Program-made: the position numbers and the translations under genes
Assembly (NCBI RefSeq): GCF_006386545.1
Contig: NZ_SWAR01000033.1
Span: 1-64,000 of the forward strand
From: Methylibium rhizosphaerae
GTDB taxonomy: Bacteria > Pseudomonadota > Gammaproteobacteria > Burkholderiales > Burkholderiaceae_C
Length of the DNA stretch: 64,000 nucleotides
Reading direction: 5' to 3'
Part shown: positions 39,434 to 51,482 of the stretch, piece after piece
Numbering within the stretch: position 1 is the stretch's first letter
How the letters are laid out: every line of letters starts with the position of its first letter
Notes under the pieces: model-generated
Seen by the model: the letters and a program-made list of their open reading frames with translations, nothing else
Told to the model about the DNA's origin: nothing
The model's database searches: none

Positions 39434-39556
39434 CTTTGATTTGGACTGGTTTGGTACGTGTTTTCCCGGTTAGCCAGACGTGCGGACCGGCGGCGGCCTT
39501 CATAGAATGTTGCGGCGCACCACCTCGGTTGCGCATCCAACCCCCCGGAGCTCACG

Positions 39557-40801
39557 ATGCTGTATCAGCTGTACGAAACCCAACGCGCCTGGTTGAGCCC
39601 GTTTGCCGAGTTCGCAAGCGCGTCGTCCAAGCTGTACAGCCACCCGCTGTCTCCCTTTGCCCAGGCTCCCGGCGCCCAGCGTGTCGCCGCCGGTTTCGAC
39701 TTGATGCACCGGCTCACGAAGGAATACGAAAAGCCGGCCTTCGGCATCACTTCGGCCCACGTGGGCAGCACCGAGGTGGTGGTGCAGGAGCAGCTGGCGC
39801 TGGAGAAGCCGTTCTGCCGGCTGCTGCGCTTCAAGCGCTTCACCGACGACGCCAAGCTGCTGACCAAGATGCGTGCGCAGCCCACGGTGCTGATCGTGGC
39901 GCCGCTGTCGGGCCACCATGCCACCCTGCTGCGCGACACGGTGCGCACGATGCTGCAGGACCACAAGGTCTACATCACCGACTGGATCGATGCGCGCATG
40001 GTGCCGGTCGAAGCCGGCCCCTTCCACCTGGACGACTATGTCCACTACGTGCAGGAGTTCATCCGCCACATCGGCGCCGACGACGTGCACGTCATCTCGG
40101 TGTGCCAGCCCACCGTGCCGGTGCTGGCCGCGGTGTCGCTCATGGCATCGGCCGGCGAAAAGACGCCGCGGACGATGACCATGATGGGCGGCCCGATCGA
40201 CGCCCGCAAGTCGCCCACCGCGGTGAACAACCTGGCGATGAACAAGAGCTACGAGTGGTTCGAGAACAACGTGATCTACCGCGTGCCGCCCAACTACCCG
40301 GGCGCCGGCCGCCGGGTGTACCCGGGCTTCCTGCAGCACAGCGGTTTCGTTGCGATGAACCCTGACCGCCACCTGAGCTCGCACTACGACTACTTCCTCG
40401 ACCTGGTGCGCGGCGACGACGACAGCGCCGAGGCCCACCGCCAGTTCTACGACGAGTACAACGCCGTGCTCGACATGCCGGCCGAGTACTACCTCGACAC
40501 CATCCACACCGTGTTCCAGGAATTCGCCCTGGTCAACGGCACCTGGAAGGTGAAGGGCCAGCCGGTGCGCCCGCAGGACATCAAGACCACCGCCGTGCTC
40601 ACCGTCGAGGGCGAGCTCGACGACATCTCCGGCGCCGGCCAGACCGAGGCCGCGCACGACCTGTGCACCGGCGTGCCGAAGAGCAAGCAGCGCCACTACA
40701 CGCTCGAGGGCGCCGGCCACTACGGCATCTTCTCGGGCCGCCGCTGGCGCGAGAAGGCCTATCCCGAGATCCGCAGCTTCATCACGCAGTACGACAAGTA
40801 G
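39557..40801 (+). CDS. phaZ: Intracellular polyhydroxyalkanoate depolymerase
   Basis: The 414-residue enzyme degrades stored PHB granules inside the cell. It has an alpha/beta-hydrolase-like fold with a Cys nucleophile in the box [15 protein letters not shown], where extracellular depolymerases have Ser. Other conserved parts are [30 protein letters not shown] and the C-terminal [12 protein letters not shown] carrying the catalytic His. The start has GGAG upstream and a TAGAAT-like -10 at 39503. PHA synthesis genes are not in the window. Confidence 0.95.
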   Translation: MLYQLYETQRAWLSPFAEFASASSKLYSHPLSPFAQAPGAQRVAAGFDLMHRLTKEYEKPAFGITSAHVGSTEVVVQEQLALEKPFCRLLRFKRFTDDAKLLTKMRAQPTVLIVAPLSGHHATLLRDTVRTMLQDHKVYITDWIDARMVPVEAGPFHLDDYVHYVQEFIRHIGADDVHVISVCQPTVPVLAAVSLMASAGEKTPRTMTMMGGPIDARKSPTAVNNLAMNKSYEWFENNVIYRVPPNYPGAGRRVYPGFLQHSGFVAMNPDRHLSSHYDYFLDLVRGDDDSAEAHRQFYDEYNAVLDMPAEYYLDTIHTVFQEFALVNGTWKVKGQPVRPQDIKTTAVLTVEGELDDISGAGQTEAAHDLCTGVPKSKQRHYTLEGAGHYGIFSGRRWREKAYPEIRSFITQYDK

Positions 40802-40827
40802 GCTGCCCCCTGCCTTCGCTGCCTCAC

Positions 40828-41478
40828 GTGACTGCCGAGCAGATCGACGCGCTGCTGCCGCAGACGCAATGCACCCGCTGCGGCTACCCGGACTGCCGCA
40901 GCTATGCCGAAGCGGTGGCGGCCGGTGATGCGGACATCAACCAGTGCCCGCCCGGAGGCGCCGAAGGCGTGGCAAGGCTGGCGCAGCTGACCGGCCGCCC
41001 CGCCAAGCCCCTCAACCCGGCCAACGGCCACGAAGGCCCGCGCATGCTGGCCGTCATCGACGAAGACTGGTGCATCGGCTGCACCCTGTGCATCAAGGCC
41101 TGCCCGGTCGATTGCATCGTCGGCGCGCCCAAGCAGATGCACACGGTGATCGAGCCGCTGTGCACCGGCTGCGAACTGTGCATCCCGGTGTGCCCGGTCG
41201 ACTGCATCTCGCTCGAGAACGTGACACCCGGCGCCAGCGGCTGGCAGGCCTGGTCGCAGCCGCAGGCCAACGAAGCCCGCGAGCGCCATGCCTTCCATCG
41301 CATGCGCGTCGAGCGCGCCCGGCGCGAGAACGAAGACCGGCTGGCCGCCAAGGCCGAGCTGAAGCTGGCCCATCTGGAAGAGCACACGCGCCTCACCGAC
41401 CCGGAGCAGATCGACCGCAAGCGTGCGGTGATCGAGGCTGCGCTGGCCCGCGCACGGCAGCGCCGCGGCGAAGGCTGA
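40828..41478 (+). CDS. rsxB: RnfB-like electron-transport ferredoxin
   Basis: 216 residues from a GTG start. The N-terminal Fe-S domain is C-x2-C-x4-C ([18 protein letters not shown], with a further Cys in QCPPGG), followed by two 4Fe-4S clusters of ferredoxin type: [20 protein letters not shown] and [16 protein letters not shown]. The hydrophobic N-terminal TM of classical RnfB is missing, and a charged helical C-terminal tail is added. This is the short, stand-alone form common in Burkholderiales. None of the other rnf genes is next to it, so its partner is unclear. Confidence 0.88.
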   Translation: MTAEQIDALLPQTQCTRCGYPDCRSYAEAVAAGDADINQCPPGGAEGVARLAQLTGRPAKPLNPANGHEGPRMLAVIDEDWCIGCTLCIKACPVDCIVGAPKQMHTVIEPLCTGCELCIPVCPVDCISLENVTPGASGWQAWSQPQANEARERHAFHRMRVERARRENEDRLAAKAELKLAHLEEHTRLTDPEQIDRKRAVIEAALARARQRRGEG

Positions 41479-41488
41479 GACATCCCCC

Positions 41489-42346
41489 TCAGCGCGCCAG
41501 CAGCTGCTGCGCCAGCCCGAACAGCCGCCCCTGCGGCTTGGCCAGTTCGTCCAGCACGTCGAGGTGGTGCCGCCCGGCCACCGCCTCGCACACCGGCACC
41601 ACCGACTCACCCCAGGCATCGCGGATCAGGCGGTTCTGTCGCAGGAACTCCTCGCTTTCGTCGGCGCCCACGCAGGCATGGAGAACCCCGCCGGGTGCCG
41701 GCAGGTTGACCGGACTCAAACGGCTCACAGCCTCGGGCGTGAGCCGCAGGTCGCCCTGCAGGAACGGGGTGTGGCGGATCGGCTCCAGGTCGAACACCCC
41801 CGAGATCGACATCGCGCAGCGCACCAGCCTGGCGGGCAGGTCGCCCGCCACCGCCGGCCACAGGCAGCAGAGCATCATCGCGGCCAGGTGACCGCCGGCC
41901 GAATGCCCCGCCACCACGATGCGCCGCGGGTCGCCGCCATGCGCTTCGGCATGGCGCCAGGTCCAGGCCAGCAGACGCACCATCTGCAGCGTGATCTGCT
42001 CGATGCTCGCCGCCGGCGCCAGCGCGTAGTTGGGCACCACCACCATCGCGCCGGCGTCCACGAAGGCCGGCGCGATGAAGGAGTGGTCGGCCTTGTCGAG
42101 ACTGCGCCACCAGCCGCCGTGGATGAACACCAACACCGGCGCATCCGGCCGCGGCGGCAGGAACAGATCCAGCGTCTCGGCGGGCGCATCGCCGTAGGGC
42201 AGATCGAGCCGGCAGGCGTGCGATTGCCGCGCACGGGCCGAGTCGGCAGCCCAGCGCGCGAAGATCTGCGGGTGCTCCGGGATGCGCGCGCGGTTGTTGT
42301 ACTGCCCGTCGAGCCAGGCGGGGTCGAATGCTTGCGGCATGGACAT
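41489..42346 (-). CDS. Alpha/beta hydrolase (esterase/kynurenine formamidase-like)
   Basis: 285 residues. The oxyanion motif VFIHGGWWRSLDK, the nucleophile elbow VAGHSAGGHLAAM and a late Asp and His (VGADESEEF; GRHHLDVLDEL) make a complete catalytic triad. The HGGWW form is shared by kynurenine formamidases and small esterases, but the tryptophan catabolic genes are absent nearby, so the substrate is open. It converges with rsxB with a 10-base gap and diverges from the dehydrogenase. The ATG at 42346 has AAAGGA upstream. Confidence 0.85.
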   Translation of the reverse strand: MSMPQAFDPAWLDGQYNNRARIPEHPQIFARWAADSARARQSHACRLDLPYGDAPAETLDLFLPPRPDAPVLVFIHGGWWRSLDKADHSFIAPAFVDAGAMVVVPNYALAPAASIEQITLQMVRLLAWTWRHAEAHGGDPRRIVVAGHSAGGHLAAMMLCCLWPAVAGDLPARLVRCAMSISGVFDLEPIRHTPFLQGDLRLTPEAVSRLSPVNLPAPGGVLHACVGADESEEFLRQNRLIRDAWGESVVPVCEAVAGRHHLDVLDELAKPQGRLFGLAQQLLAR

Positions 42347-42422
42347 GATTCCTTTGCTTCAGGGTCGGCCAAGCGCGCTTCTACACTGCCCGCTCGCTTG
42401 GCACCACCGGATGAGTCCCACC

Positions 42423-43295
42423 ATGAAGAAGATCACCCTGCTCGGCACCGGCCTCATGGGCGCGCCGATGGCCCGGCGGCTGTGTCAAGCCGGATTCGAC
42501 GTGACGGTGTGGAACCGCACGCGGGCGAAGGCCGAGGCGCTGGCATCGCATGGCGCCCGCGTGGCCGACAGTGCGCCCGCCGCGGTGGCGCAGGCCGACG
42601 CGGTGGTCACGCTGCTCGAGCACGGCGGCGTGGTGCATGAGGTGCTGTTCGGCCTGGGCACCGCTTCTGCGCTGCCACGCGGCGCGCTGGTCGTCGACAT
42701 GAGCTCCATCAAGCCGCGCGAGGCGCGCGAGCATGCGCAGGCGCTGCAGGCCCGGGGCGTGGCCCATCTCGACGCCCCGGTCTCCGGCGGCACGGTGGGG
42801 GCCGAGGCCGGCACGCTGGCCATCATGGCCGGCGGCGACGCGGCCGACTTCGCCCGGGCCGCCCCGGTGTTCGCCGCGTTCGGCCGCGCCACGCACGTGG
42901 GCCCGCACGGCGCCGGCCAGCTGGCCAAGCTGGCCAACCAGATGATCGTGGGCATCACCATCGGCGCGGTGGCCGAGGCGCTGCTGCTGGCCGCGCGCGG
43001 CGGTGCCGACATGGCCCAGGTGCGCAACGCCATCCGCGGCGGCTTTGCCGAAAGCCGCATCCTCGAGGTGCACGGCCAGCGCATGGTCGAGCGCGACTTC
43101 GCCAAGCGCGGCGCGATGACGGTGCAGCTGAAGGACCTGCGCAATGCGCTCGACACCGCAGAGGAACTGGGCTTCGAGGCGCCGGTGACCGAGCTGTTCG
43201 CACGGCTGTACAGCGAGGCGATCGACCACGGCCTGGGCCAGCTGGACCACTCGGCGCTGTTTGCCGAACTGGCGCGCCGCAACGGCCTGGATTGA
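42423..43295 (+). CDS. NAD(P)-dependent beta-hydroxyacid dehydrogenase (HIBADH family)
   Basis: 290 residues. The N-terminal Rossmann motif is LLGTGLMGAPMARRLCQAGF; the substrate-binding signature is DAPVSGGTVGAEAGTLAIM and the catalytic Lys lies in GAGQLAKLANQMIV. This is the 3-hydroxyisobutyrate / tartronate semialdehyde / glyoxylate reductase family. No valine catabolic or glyoxylate genes flank it, so the substrate cannot be fixed. An ATG 12 bases earlier is also possible. Confidence 0.9.
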   Translation: MKKITLLGTGLMGAPMARRLCQAGFDVTVWNRTRAKAEALASHGARVADSAPAAVAQADAVVTLLEHGGVVHEVLFGLGTASALPRGALVVDMSSIKPREAREHAQALQARGVAHLDAPVSGGTVGAEAGTLAIMAGGDAADFARAAPVFAAFGRATHVGPHGAGQLAKLANQMIVGITIGAVAEALLLAARGGADMAQVRNAIRGGFAESRILEVHGQRMVERDFAKRGAMTVQLKDLRNALDTAEELGFEAPVTELFARLYSEAIDHGLGQLDHSALFAELARRNGLD

Positions 43296-43300
43296 TAGGC

Positions 43301-43306
43301 TAGAAT
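43301..43306 (+). promoter_or_regulatory. -10 element for tRNA-Ala
   Basis: TAGAAT lies 11 bases before the mature 5' end of tRNA-Ala, in the right position for a sigma70 -10. No good -35 is visible because the upstream sequence is the end of the dehydrogenase gene. Confidence 0.5.
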
Positions 43307-43317
43307 TTCAGCCTTTC

Positions 43318-43393
<76 letters not shown>

Positions 43394-43401
43394 CACAGCC
43401 G

Positions 43402-43441
43402 AAGGCCTTGCCGTCAAACACAGTTGCGGCAAGGCCTTTTT
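43402..43441 (+). terminator. Intrinsic terminator after tRNA-Ala
   Basis: AAGGCCTTGCCG and CGGCAAGGCCTT form a 12-bp stem around a 13-base loop and run into a T-tract, about 10 bases past the CCA end. Confidence 0.88.
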
Positions 43442-43716
43442 CTTTGCGCCTCCTCCTCCAGGCCGGCAGCACGCAAGCGCCGGGGCGCATCAGATCGCAC
43501 GAAACCCCGCACCGCATGGGCCGCGGCGGGCGAAGCGTCGCTCCAGCGCCGCAACTTTCGGCACAAACGGCAGCCGTCATGGTTTCATCATGCTTTGCAA
43601 ATGGCACCCCAGTAGCATGACCGCGACTTCACCTACCGAGTATTGAAAGGTGCCTGCGGGTGCCGTCTCCCCATCCTGATGAGGACACAGGACTCCGGAC
43701 CGACCCTGGTACGGGC

Positions 43717-45999
43717 ATGACCGAGCCCGTTTTCGAATTCGCCGAGTGCCGCGTGCTGCCGCTGCGCCGCGAGGTCCTGCTTCGCGGCCGCGCGCAGGAG
43801 ATCGAGCCCAAGCCCTTCGAGCTGCTCACCTACCTGATTCGGCACCACGACCGCGTGGTGTCGAAGGACGAGCTGCTCGACGTGGTGTGGAAGCACGAGC
43901 CGGTGACGCCGGGTGTCATCGCGCGGGCGGTCATGAAGGCGCGCAGCGCCATTGGCGACAACGGCAGCCAGCCTACGCTCATCAAGACCGTGCACCGCAC
44001 CGGCTACCGGTTCGTGGGCACGCTGTCGAACAGCGCTGAACTCGCGGTCGCGCGTGAAGCCGCCCCCGCCGTCACCACGCCGCGCGAGCGGCGGGTCGGC
44101 ATTGCGCTGCTGCCCTTCGACAACCTCACCGGGCAGCCGGCGCTCGACTGGATCGGCCTCGGGCTGATGTCCATGGTGGCCAAGGACCTGGCTTCCGACG
44201 ATCGCCTGTCCATCACGCCCGCCGCCTCACTGCTGGCCGCACTCGGCACCCTGCCCTTCCCGCGCTCGTCGACCGAACGCCGCATGGACGACATCGTGCG
44301 TCTGCTCGGCGTGCGCCACGTGCTGCATGCAGAAGTGGCCAGCGATCCCGACGGCTTCCGCATCGACTGCACGGTCGGACCCACGCCGCTCAGGCGACTG
44401 TCGCGCAGCGGCCCCGACCTCGTGCCGCTGGGCCAGCAGATCGCACGCGACGTCGACGCCGCACTGTTCCCCGACCGCATGCGCTCGCTGGACATCGCGC
44501 TGAAGTCCAACGACCCGCTGGCCTACCGTGCGCTGCTGCAGGCCTTCCAGGCAGCCGGCGAGCAGAAGTGGCTCATCGCCACCGGGCTGCTGCAGCTCGT
44601 GCTCGACATCGAGCCCGAGAACCTGCCGGTACGGCTGGAGCAGCTGAGTGCCCTTGCCGCGCTGGGCGCGGAAGACGCGCTGGTGCAGGGCCAGCAGCTG
44701 CTGCAGGAGCCGGCCGTGATCGACGACTCAGCCTCGCTGGCGCGCGTACATCTGGCGCTCGGCCTCACGCACCACCACAAGCGCGACTATCCGCAGGCGC
44801 AGCACCACCTCGAGCAGGCGCTGGGAGCGGCGCTGCGCTGCGACCTGCACGACTGCGCCGTGACTGCGGTGCTGACCCGCTCGTCCATCGCCATCAGCCG
44901 GCTCGACTTCGACACCGCGGCGCAGCAGCTCGACCGCGCACGCGAGCTGTGCCACATCACCGGCAATCAGGTGCATCGGCTCGGCTGGATGCTGAACTCG
45001 GCCCTGCTGGCGGCCAAGAGCGGCGAACTGATGCGCGCGGTGCAGCTGGGTCGCGAGTCGGTGCGCCTGTGCGAGGAGCATCGGCTCAACAGCTACTTCG
45101 CGCTTACCGCGGTGAACCTCGCGCATGCCAGCCTCGGGCTCGGGCTGCTGCACGACGCCGCGCGGCATGCCGAGCAGTCCTTCGTGATGTCGCACTCGCT
45201 GGCCGAACGCTTCCGCACGGCTTCGGCCGGTGACACCCTGTGCCTCATCTACCGAGAGCTGCGGCTGCCGCGCGAGGTGGCGCGAGTCGCCGGCGCGGTG
45301 GCCGAACTCGACGCGGTGCTGCCGGCTGCCGCGCAACCCTACCGCTGGATGGCTGCGGGCCACCTCGCTGTGGCGGAAGGCCGCCTCGACGAGGCGGTGC
45401 CCTGCTTCCAGACAGCCATTGCGCAAAGCCGCGAGCTGGGCATCTGGCTGCAGGCGCACGAGGCAGCCCCCTGGCTCATCCGCGCCCTGGTGCGCACCGG
45501 CCGGTACGAGGAGGCGACAGCGGCCTGCCAGGCTGCGCGCCAGCTGCCGGAAGCGAAAGACGACCTCGAGCTGCTGACGGCACTGCGCCATTGCAGGGCC
45601 TTGAAGTACCACGCGCTGGGAGACCATGCGCGTGCCTGCGCCGAGCTGCAGGGCATCGCCTTGGGCGGGCAGCCGGGCATGTGGCAGGCCTATGCCTGCC
45701 TCGACTCGGCCTGGCTGCTGCTCGAGCGCGGCGACGTGGCTGGCGCACGCAAGATGCTGCGAGGCCAGGGGGCCTGGCTGCACGAGCATCCGGTGGGCAT
45801 GGTGATCGACGCGCGGCTGAAGTTCGCCAGTGGCCAGTACGAGGCGGCGCGCGTGGCGCAGGAGCGCTACCAGCAGGCCGTGCATGGCGAGGTGCCCGAG
45901 TGCTGGCGCGAGCTGCACCGCATCTATGCGGCAGCCGCGGCCGGCGACCGGTCGCATGGCGAGCTGCCGGTGTCGCCGTGGCTGGCGACGCAGATGTAG
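43717..45999 (+). CDS. Winged-helix transcriptional regulator with TPR domain (CadC/OmpR-type HTH)
   Basis: 760 residues. The N-terminal ~100 residues are an OmpR/PhoB-type winged helix (KPFELLTYLIRHHDRVVSKD, then ELLDVVW and the wing HRTGYRFVG). A middle domain (VGIALLPFDNLTGQPALDW) is typical of adenylate-cyclase/CadC-like regulators. From about 270 on the protein is TPR-like helical repeats. No transmembrane segment is seen, so it is a cytoplasmic regulator and not a true CadC. The frame is open from a GTG at 43660, but the ATG at 43717 directly precedes the HTH. The signal and targets are unknown; the nearest candidate targets are the downstream two-component genes. Confidence 0.83.
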   Translation: MTEPVFEFAECRVLPLRREVLLRGRAQEIEPKPFELLTYLIRHHDRVVSKDELLDVVWKHEPVTPGVIARAVMKARSAIGDNGSQPTLIKTVHRTGYRFVGTLSNSAELAVAREAAPAVTTPRERRVGIALLPFDNLTGQPALDWIGLGLMSMVAKDLASDDRLSITPAASLLAALGTLPFPRSSTERRMDDIVRLLGVRHVLHAEVASDPDGFRIDCTVGPTPLRRLSRSGPDLVPLGQQIARDVDAALFPDRMRSLDIALKSNDPLAYRALLQAFQAAGEQKWLIATGLLQLVLDIEPENLPVRLEQLSALAALGAEDALVQGQQLLQEPAVIDDSASLARVHLALGLTHHHKRDYPQAQHHLEQALGAALRCDLHDCAVTAVLTRSSIAISRLDFDTAAQQLDRARELCHITGNQVHRLGWMLNSALLAAKSGELMRAVQLGRESVRLCEEHRLNSYFALTAVNLAHASLGLGLLHDAARHAEQSFVMSHSLAERFRTASAGDTLCLIYRELRLPREVARVAGAVAELDAVLPAAAQPYRWMAAGHLAVAEGRLDEAVPCFQTAIAQSRELGIWLQAHEAAPWLIRALVRTGRYEEATAACQAARQLPEAKDDLELLTALRHCRALKYHALGDHARACAELQGIALGGQPGMWQAYACLDSAWLLLERGDVAGARKMLRGQGAWLHEHPVGMVIDARLKFASGQYEAARVAQERYQQAVHGEVPECWRELHRIYAAAAAGDRSHGELPVSPWLATQM

Positions 46000-46106
46000 C
46001 GGCAAACCGGGGCCTGGGGCTCAGGCTGCCGATGCGCAGGTCCTTCGCCATACCAGCAGCGGCCCCGATTCCCGGGCGCCCGCGGCGGTGACATAGTGGC
46101 GCGGCG

Positions 46107-47390
46107 ATGAGCGCCGAATCCGCCGCCCCCCTGTCCGCCACCATCCTGAGCGTGGACGACCAGCCCGCCAACCTGCGGGTGCTGGTCGAATGCCTCGAGG
46201 CGGAGGGATACCACGTGGTGGTGGCGCAAAGCGGCGAGGAATGCATCGAGCGCGCGCTGTTCGTGCGGCCGGACCTCATCCTGATGGACGTGCACATGCC
46301 CGGGGGCATCGACGGATTCGAGGCCTGCCGGCGCCTGAGGCAGCTGCCCGAGACACGCGACGTCCCGGTGGTGTTCATGACCCTGCTCGACGAGCTGAGC
46401 CAGAAGCTGGAGGGCTTTGCGGCCGGCGGGGTCGACTACGTGACCAAGCCGCTCGAAAGCGCCGAGGTGCTGGCGCGCATCCGCACCCACGTGGCGCTGT
46501 ATGCGCTGCGCCGGGAGCTGGCCGGGCAGAACGCCAGACTGCAGCAGGAGGTGCAGGCGCGCGAGCGCGCCCAGGCGGCCTTGTTGCGCACCAACGTCGA
46601 GCTCGAGCAGCTGGCCGTCGAGCGCGCGATCCGGGCGCGCGCCGAAGGCGAGTCGGCCGGGCTGCGCCGCCTGCTCGACGAGCGCGACCAGATGCTGGCC
46701 GAACGCGACGAGATGCTGCACCTGCTGTCGCACGAGGTGAGGCAGCCGCTCAACAACGCGTCGGCGGCCCTTGAAAGCGCCTCGGCCGCGATCGCCGCGA
46801 TGGGCGATGCGCCCACCAACGGGATCGGCAGGCCGCTGGTGCGGGCCCGCCACGTGCTCGACCACGTGATCGGCACCCTCAACAACGCACTGGCTGCAGC
46901 CACCATGCTGACCTCCGGCCACACCGAGGCTGCGGTCGACTGCGACCTCGACACGCTGCTCGGGCTGGTGGTGCACGACGTCGCGGCCGACGAGCGCCAT
47001 CGCATCGACGTCGAGCGCACCGACGCCCCCCGCACGGTGCACGTGCTGCCGGTGCTGATGCGCCTGGCGCTGTGCAACCTGCTCACCAATGCGCTGGCCT
47101 ACTCGCCGCGCGACACCACCGTCCTGCTGCGGGTGGCCGACTGCGAGGAGCCGCTGGGCCTGCTGTTCGAGGTGCGCGACGCCGGCAGCGGCATCCCGGC
47201 AGAGCTGCTGCCCCGCGTGTTCGACAAGGGCTCGCGCGGCAGCAACGTCGGCGCCGTGGCGGGCGCGGGGCTGGGGCTGCACATCGTGCGCAGGGTGGTC
47301 GAGCTGCATCGCGGCAGCCTGGAGATCCTGCCCAACATACCGCGCGGTAGCATTGTCCGCATGGTCATTCCCCAGGGCATCGAGGTGTGA
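46107..47390 (+). CDS. REC-histidine kinase fusion (soluble hybrid sensor)
   Basis: 427 residues. An N-terminal receiver domain (ILSVDDQPANLRVL; phosphoacceptor Asp in LILMDVHMPGG; FMTL and YVTKPLE) is followed by a coiled coil (QARERAQAALLRTNVELEQL) and a kinase core: the H-box HLLSHEVRQPLNNASAAL, the N-box LCNLLTNALAYSPRD and the G-box GAGLGLHIVRRVVEL. No membrane segments are seen. It overlaps the next response-regulator gene by 4 bases. It should be phosphorylated by another kinase on its REC, and it may in turn signal to the adjacent regulator. Confidence 0.9.
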   Translation: MSAESAAPLSATILSVDDQPANLRVLVECLEAEGYHVVVAQSGEECIERALFVRPDLILMDVHMPGGIDGFEACRRLRQLPETRDVPVVFMTLLDELSQKLEGFAAGGVDYVTKPLESAEVLARIRTHVALYALRRELAGQNARLQQEVQARERAQAALLRTNVELEQLAVERAIRARAEGESAGLRRLLDERDQMLAERDEMLHLLSHEVRQPLNNASAALESASAAIAAMGDAPTNGIGRPLVRARHVLDHVIGTLNNALAAATMLTSGHTEAAVDCDLDTLLGLVVHDVAADERHRIDVERTDAPRTVHVLPVLMRLALCNLLTNALAYSPRDTTVLLRVADCEEPLGLLFEVRDAGSGIPAELLPRVFDKGSRGSNVGAVAGAGLGLHIVRRVVELHRGSLEILPNIPRGSIVRMVIPQGIEV

Positions 47391-48100
47391 GCACGCCCCG
47401 CAGCACGCCCCCCACGCTCCCCGCCACGCTGGCCGTCGTCGACGACGATGCCGAGTTCGCCGACTACCTGGCGCAGCATCTCGAACAACGCGGCGTGCGC
47501 GTGCAGACCTTCGCCGACAGCGACGACTTCCTCACGACGGCAGGCGCCTGGAGCTTCGACTTCTACGTGGTGGACCTGGGCCTGCCCGGCGTGGACGGCG
47601 TGGACCTGGTGCGGCTGGCGCGCCGCAGGAGCCACGCCGGCGTCGTGGTGGTGTCCGGCCGTGTAGGGCCCGACGTCTTCGAGTCGGTGCTGCGCGCCGG
47701 CGCCGACATGTACCTCATGAAGCCGGTGCGGCTCGAGCAGGTGGCGCTGGCCATCGAGGCGGTGCAGCGCCGCATCGAGAGCAACCGCACCCATGCCGCA
47801 GCATGGCGGCTCGACCGCGGGGCGCGCCAGCTCATCGCGCCCGACGGCGCACGCATCGACCTCAGCGACAACGACATCGCGGTGTTCGAGTGCTTCCTCG
47901 ACGCCGAAGGCGCACCGGTGACACGAGCCGCCCTGTGCCTGCGTCTGGGCCGCGACCCGGGCACCGAAGACGACAACCTGCTGGCCGCCACCATCTACCG
48001 GCTGCGCCGGCGCATCGAGCGCGCCACCAGTTCCGCGCTGCCCATCCATTCGGAGCAGAAGGTCGGCTACCGCTTCCGCGGTCCGCTGGCCAATGCCTGA
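47387..48100 (+). CDS. OmpR-family response regulator
   Basis: 237 residues from a GTG that overlaps the kinase stop. The receiver has the acidic pair VVDDDAEF, the phosphoacceptor in VVDLGLPGVDGVDL and the signalling Ser and Lys in VVVSGR and YLMKPVR. The C-terminal winged helix is weaker than usual but ends in IYRLRRRIER and GYRFRGPL, typical of the OmpR/PhoB group. It forms a cognate pair with the REC-kinase just upstream by gene overlap. Targets are unknown. Confidence 0.9.
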   Translation: MSTPRSTPPTLPATLAVVDDDAEFADYLAQHLEQRGVRVQTFADSDDFLTTAGAWSFDFYVVDLGLPGVDGVDLVRLARRRSHAGVVVVSGRVGPDVFESVLRAGADMYLMKPVRLEQVALAIEAVQRRIESNRTHAAAWRLDRGARQLIAPDGARIDLSDNDIAVFECFLDAEGAPVTRAALCLRLGRDPGTEDDNLLAATIYRLRRRIERATSSALPIHSEQKVGYRFRGPLANA

Positions 48101-48136
48101 GGCTGCGGGCTTGGGGCGGCCCGGCGCTCGGCCGGC

Positions 48137-51448
<3,312 letters not shown>

Positions 51449-51482
51449 CCGGGGGACCCTCACGCCTGGCGTTCACAGGGCC

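Noticed and set aside
38059-39555. Continuation of the uvrB frame upstream to give a 1,199-residue protein
   Set aside because: The extra part is antisense to the aminotransferase gene and has no UvrB character; uvrB starts well at 38058.
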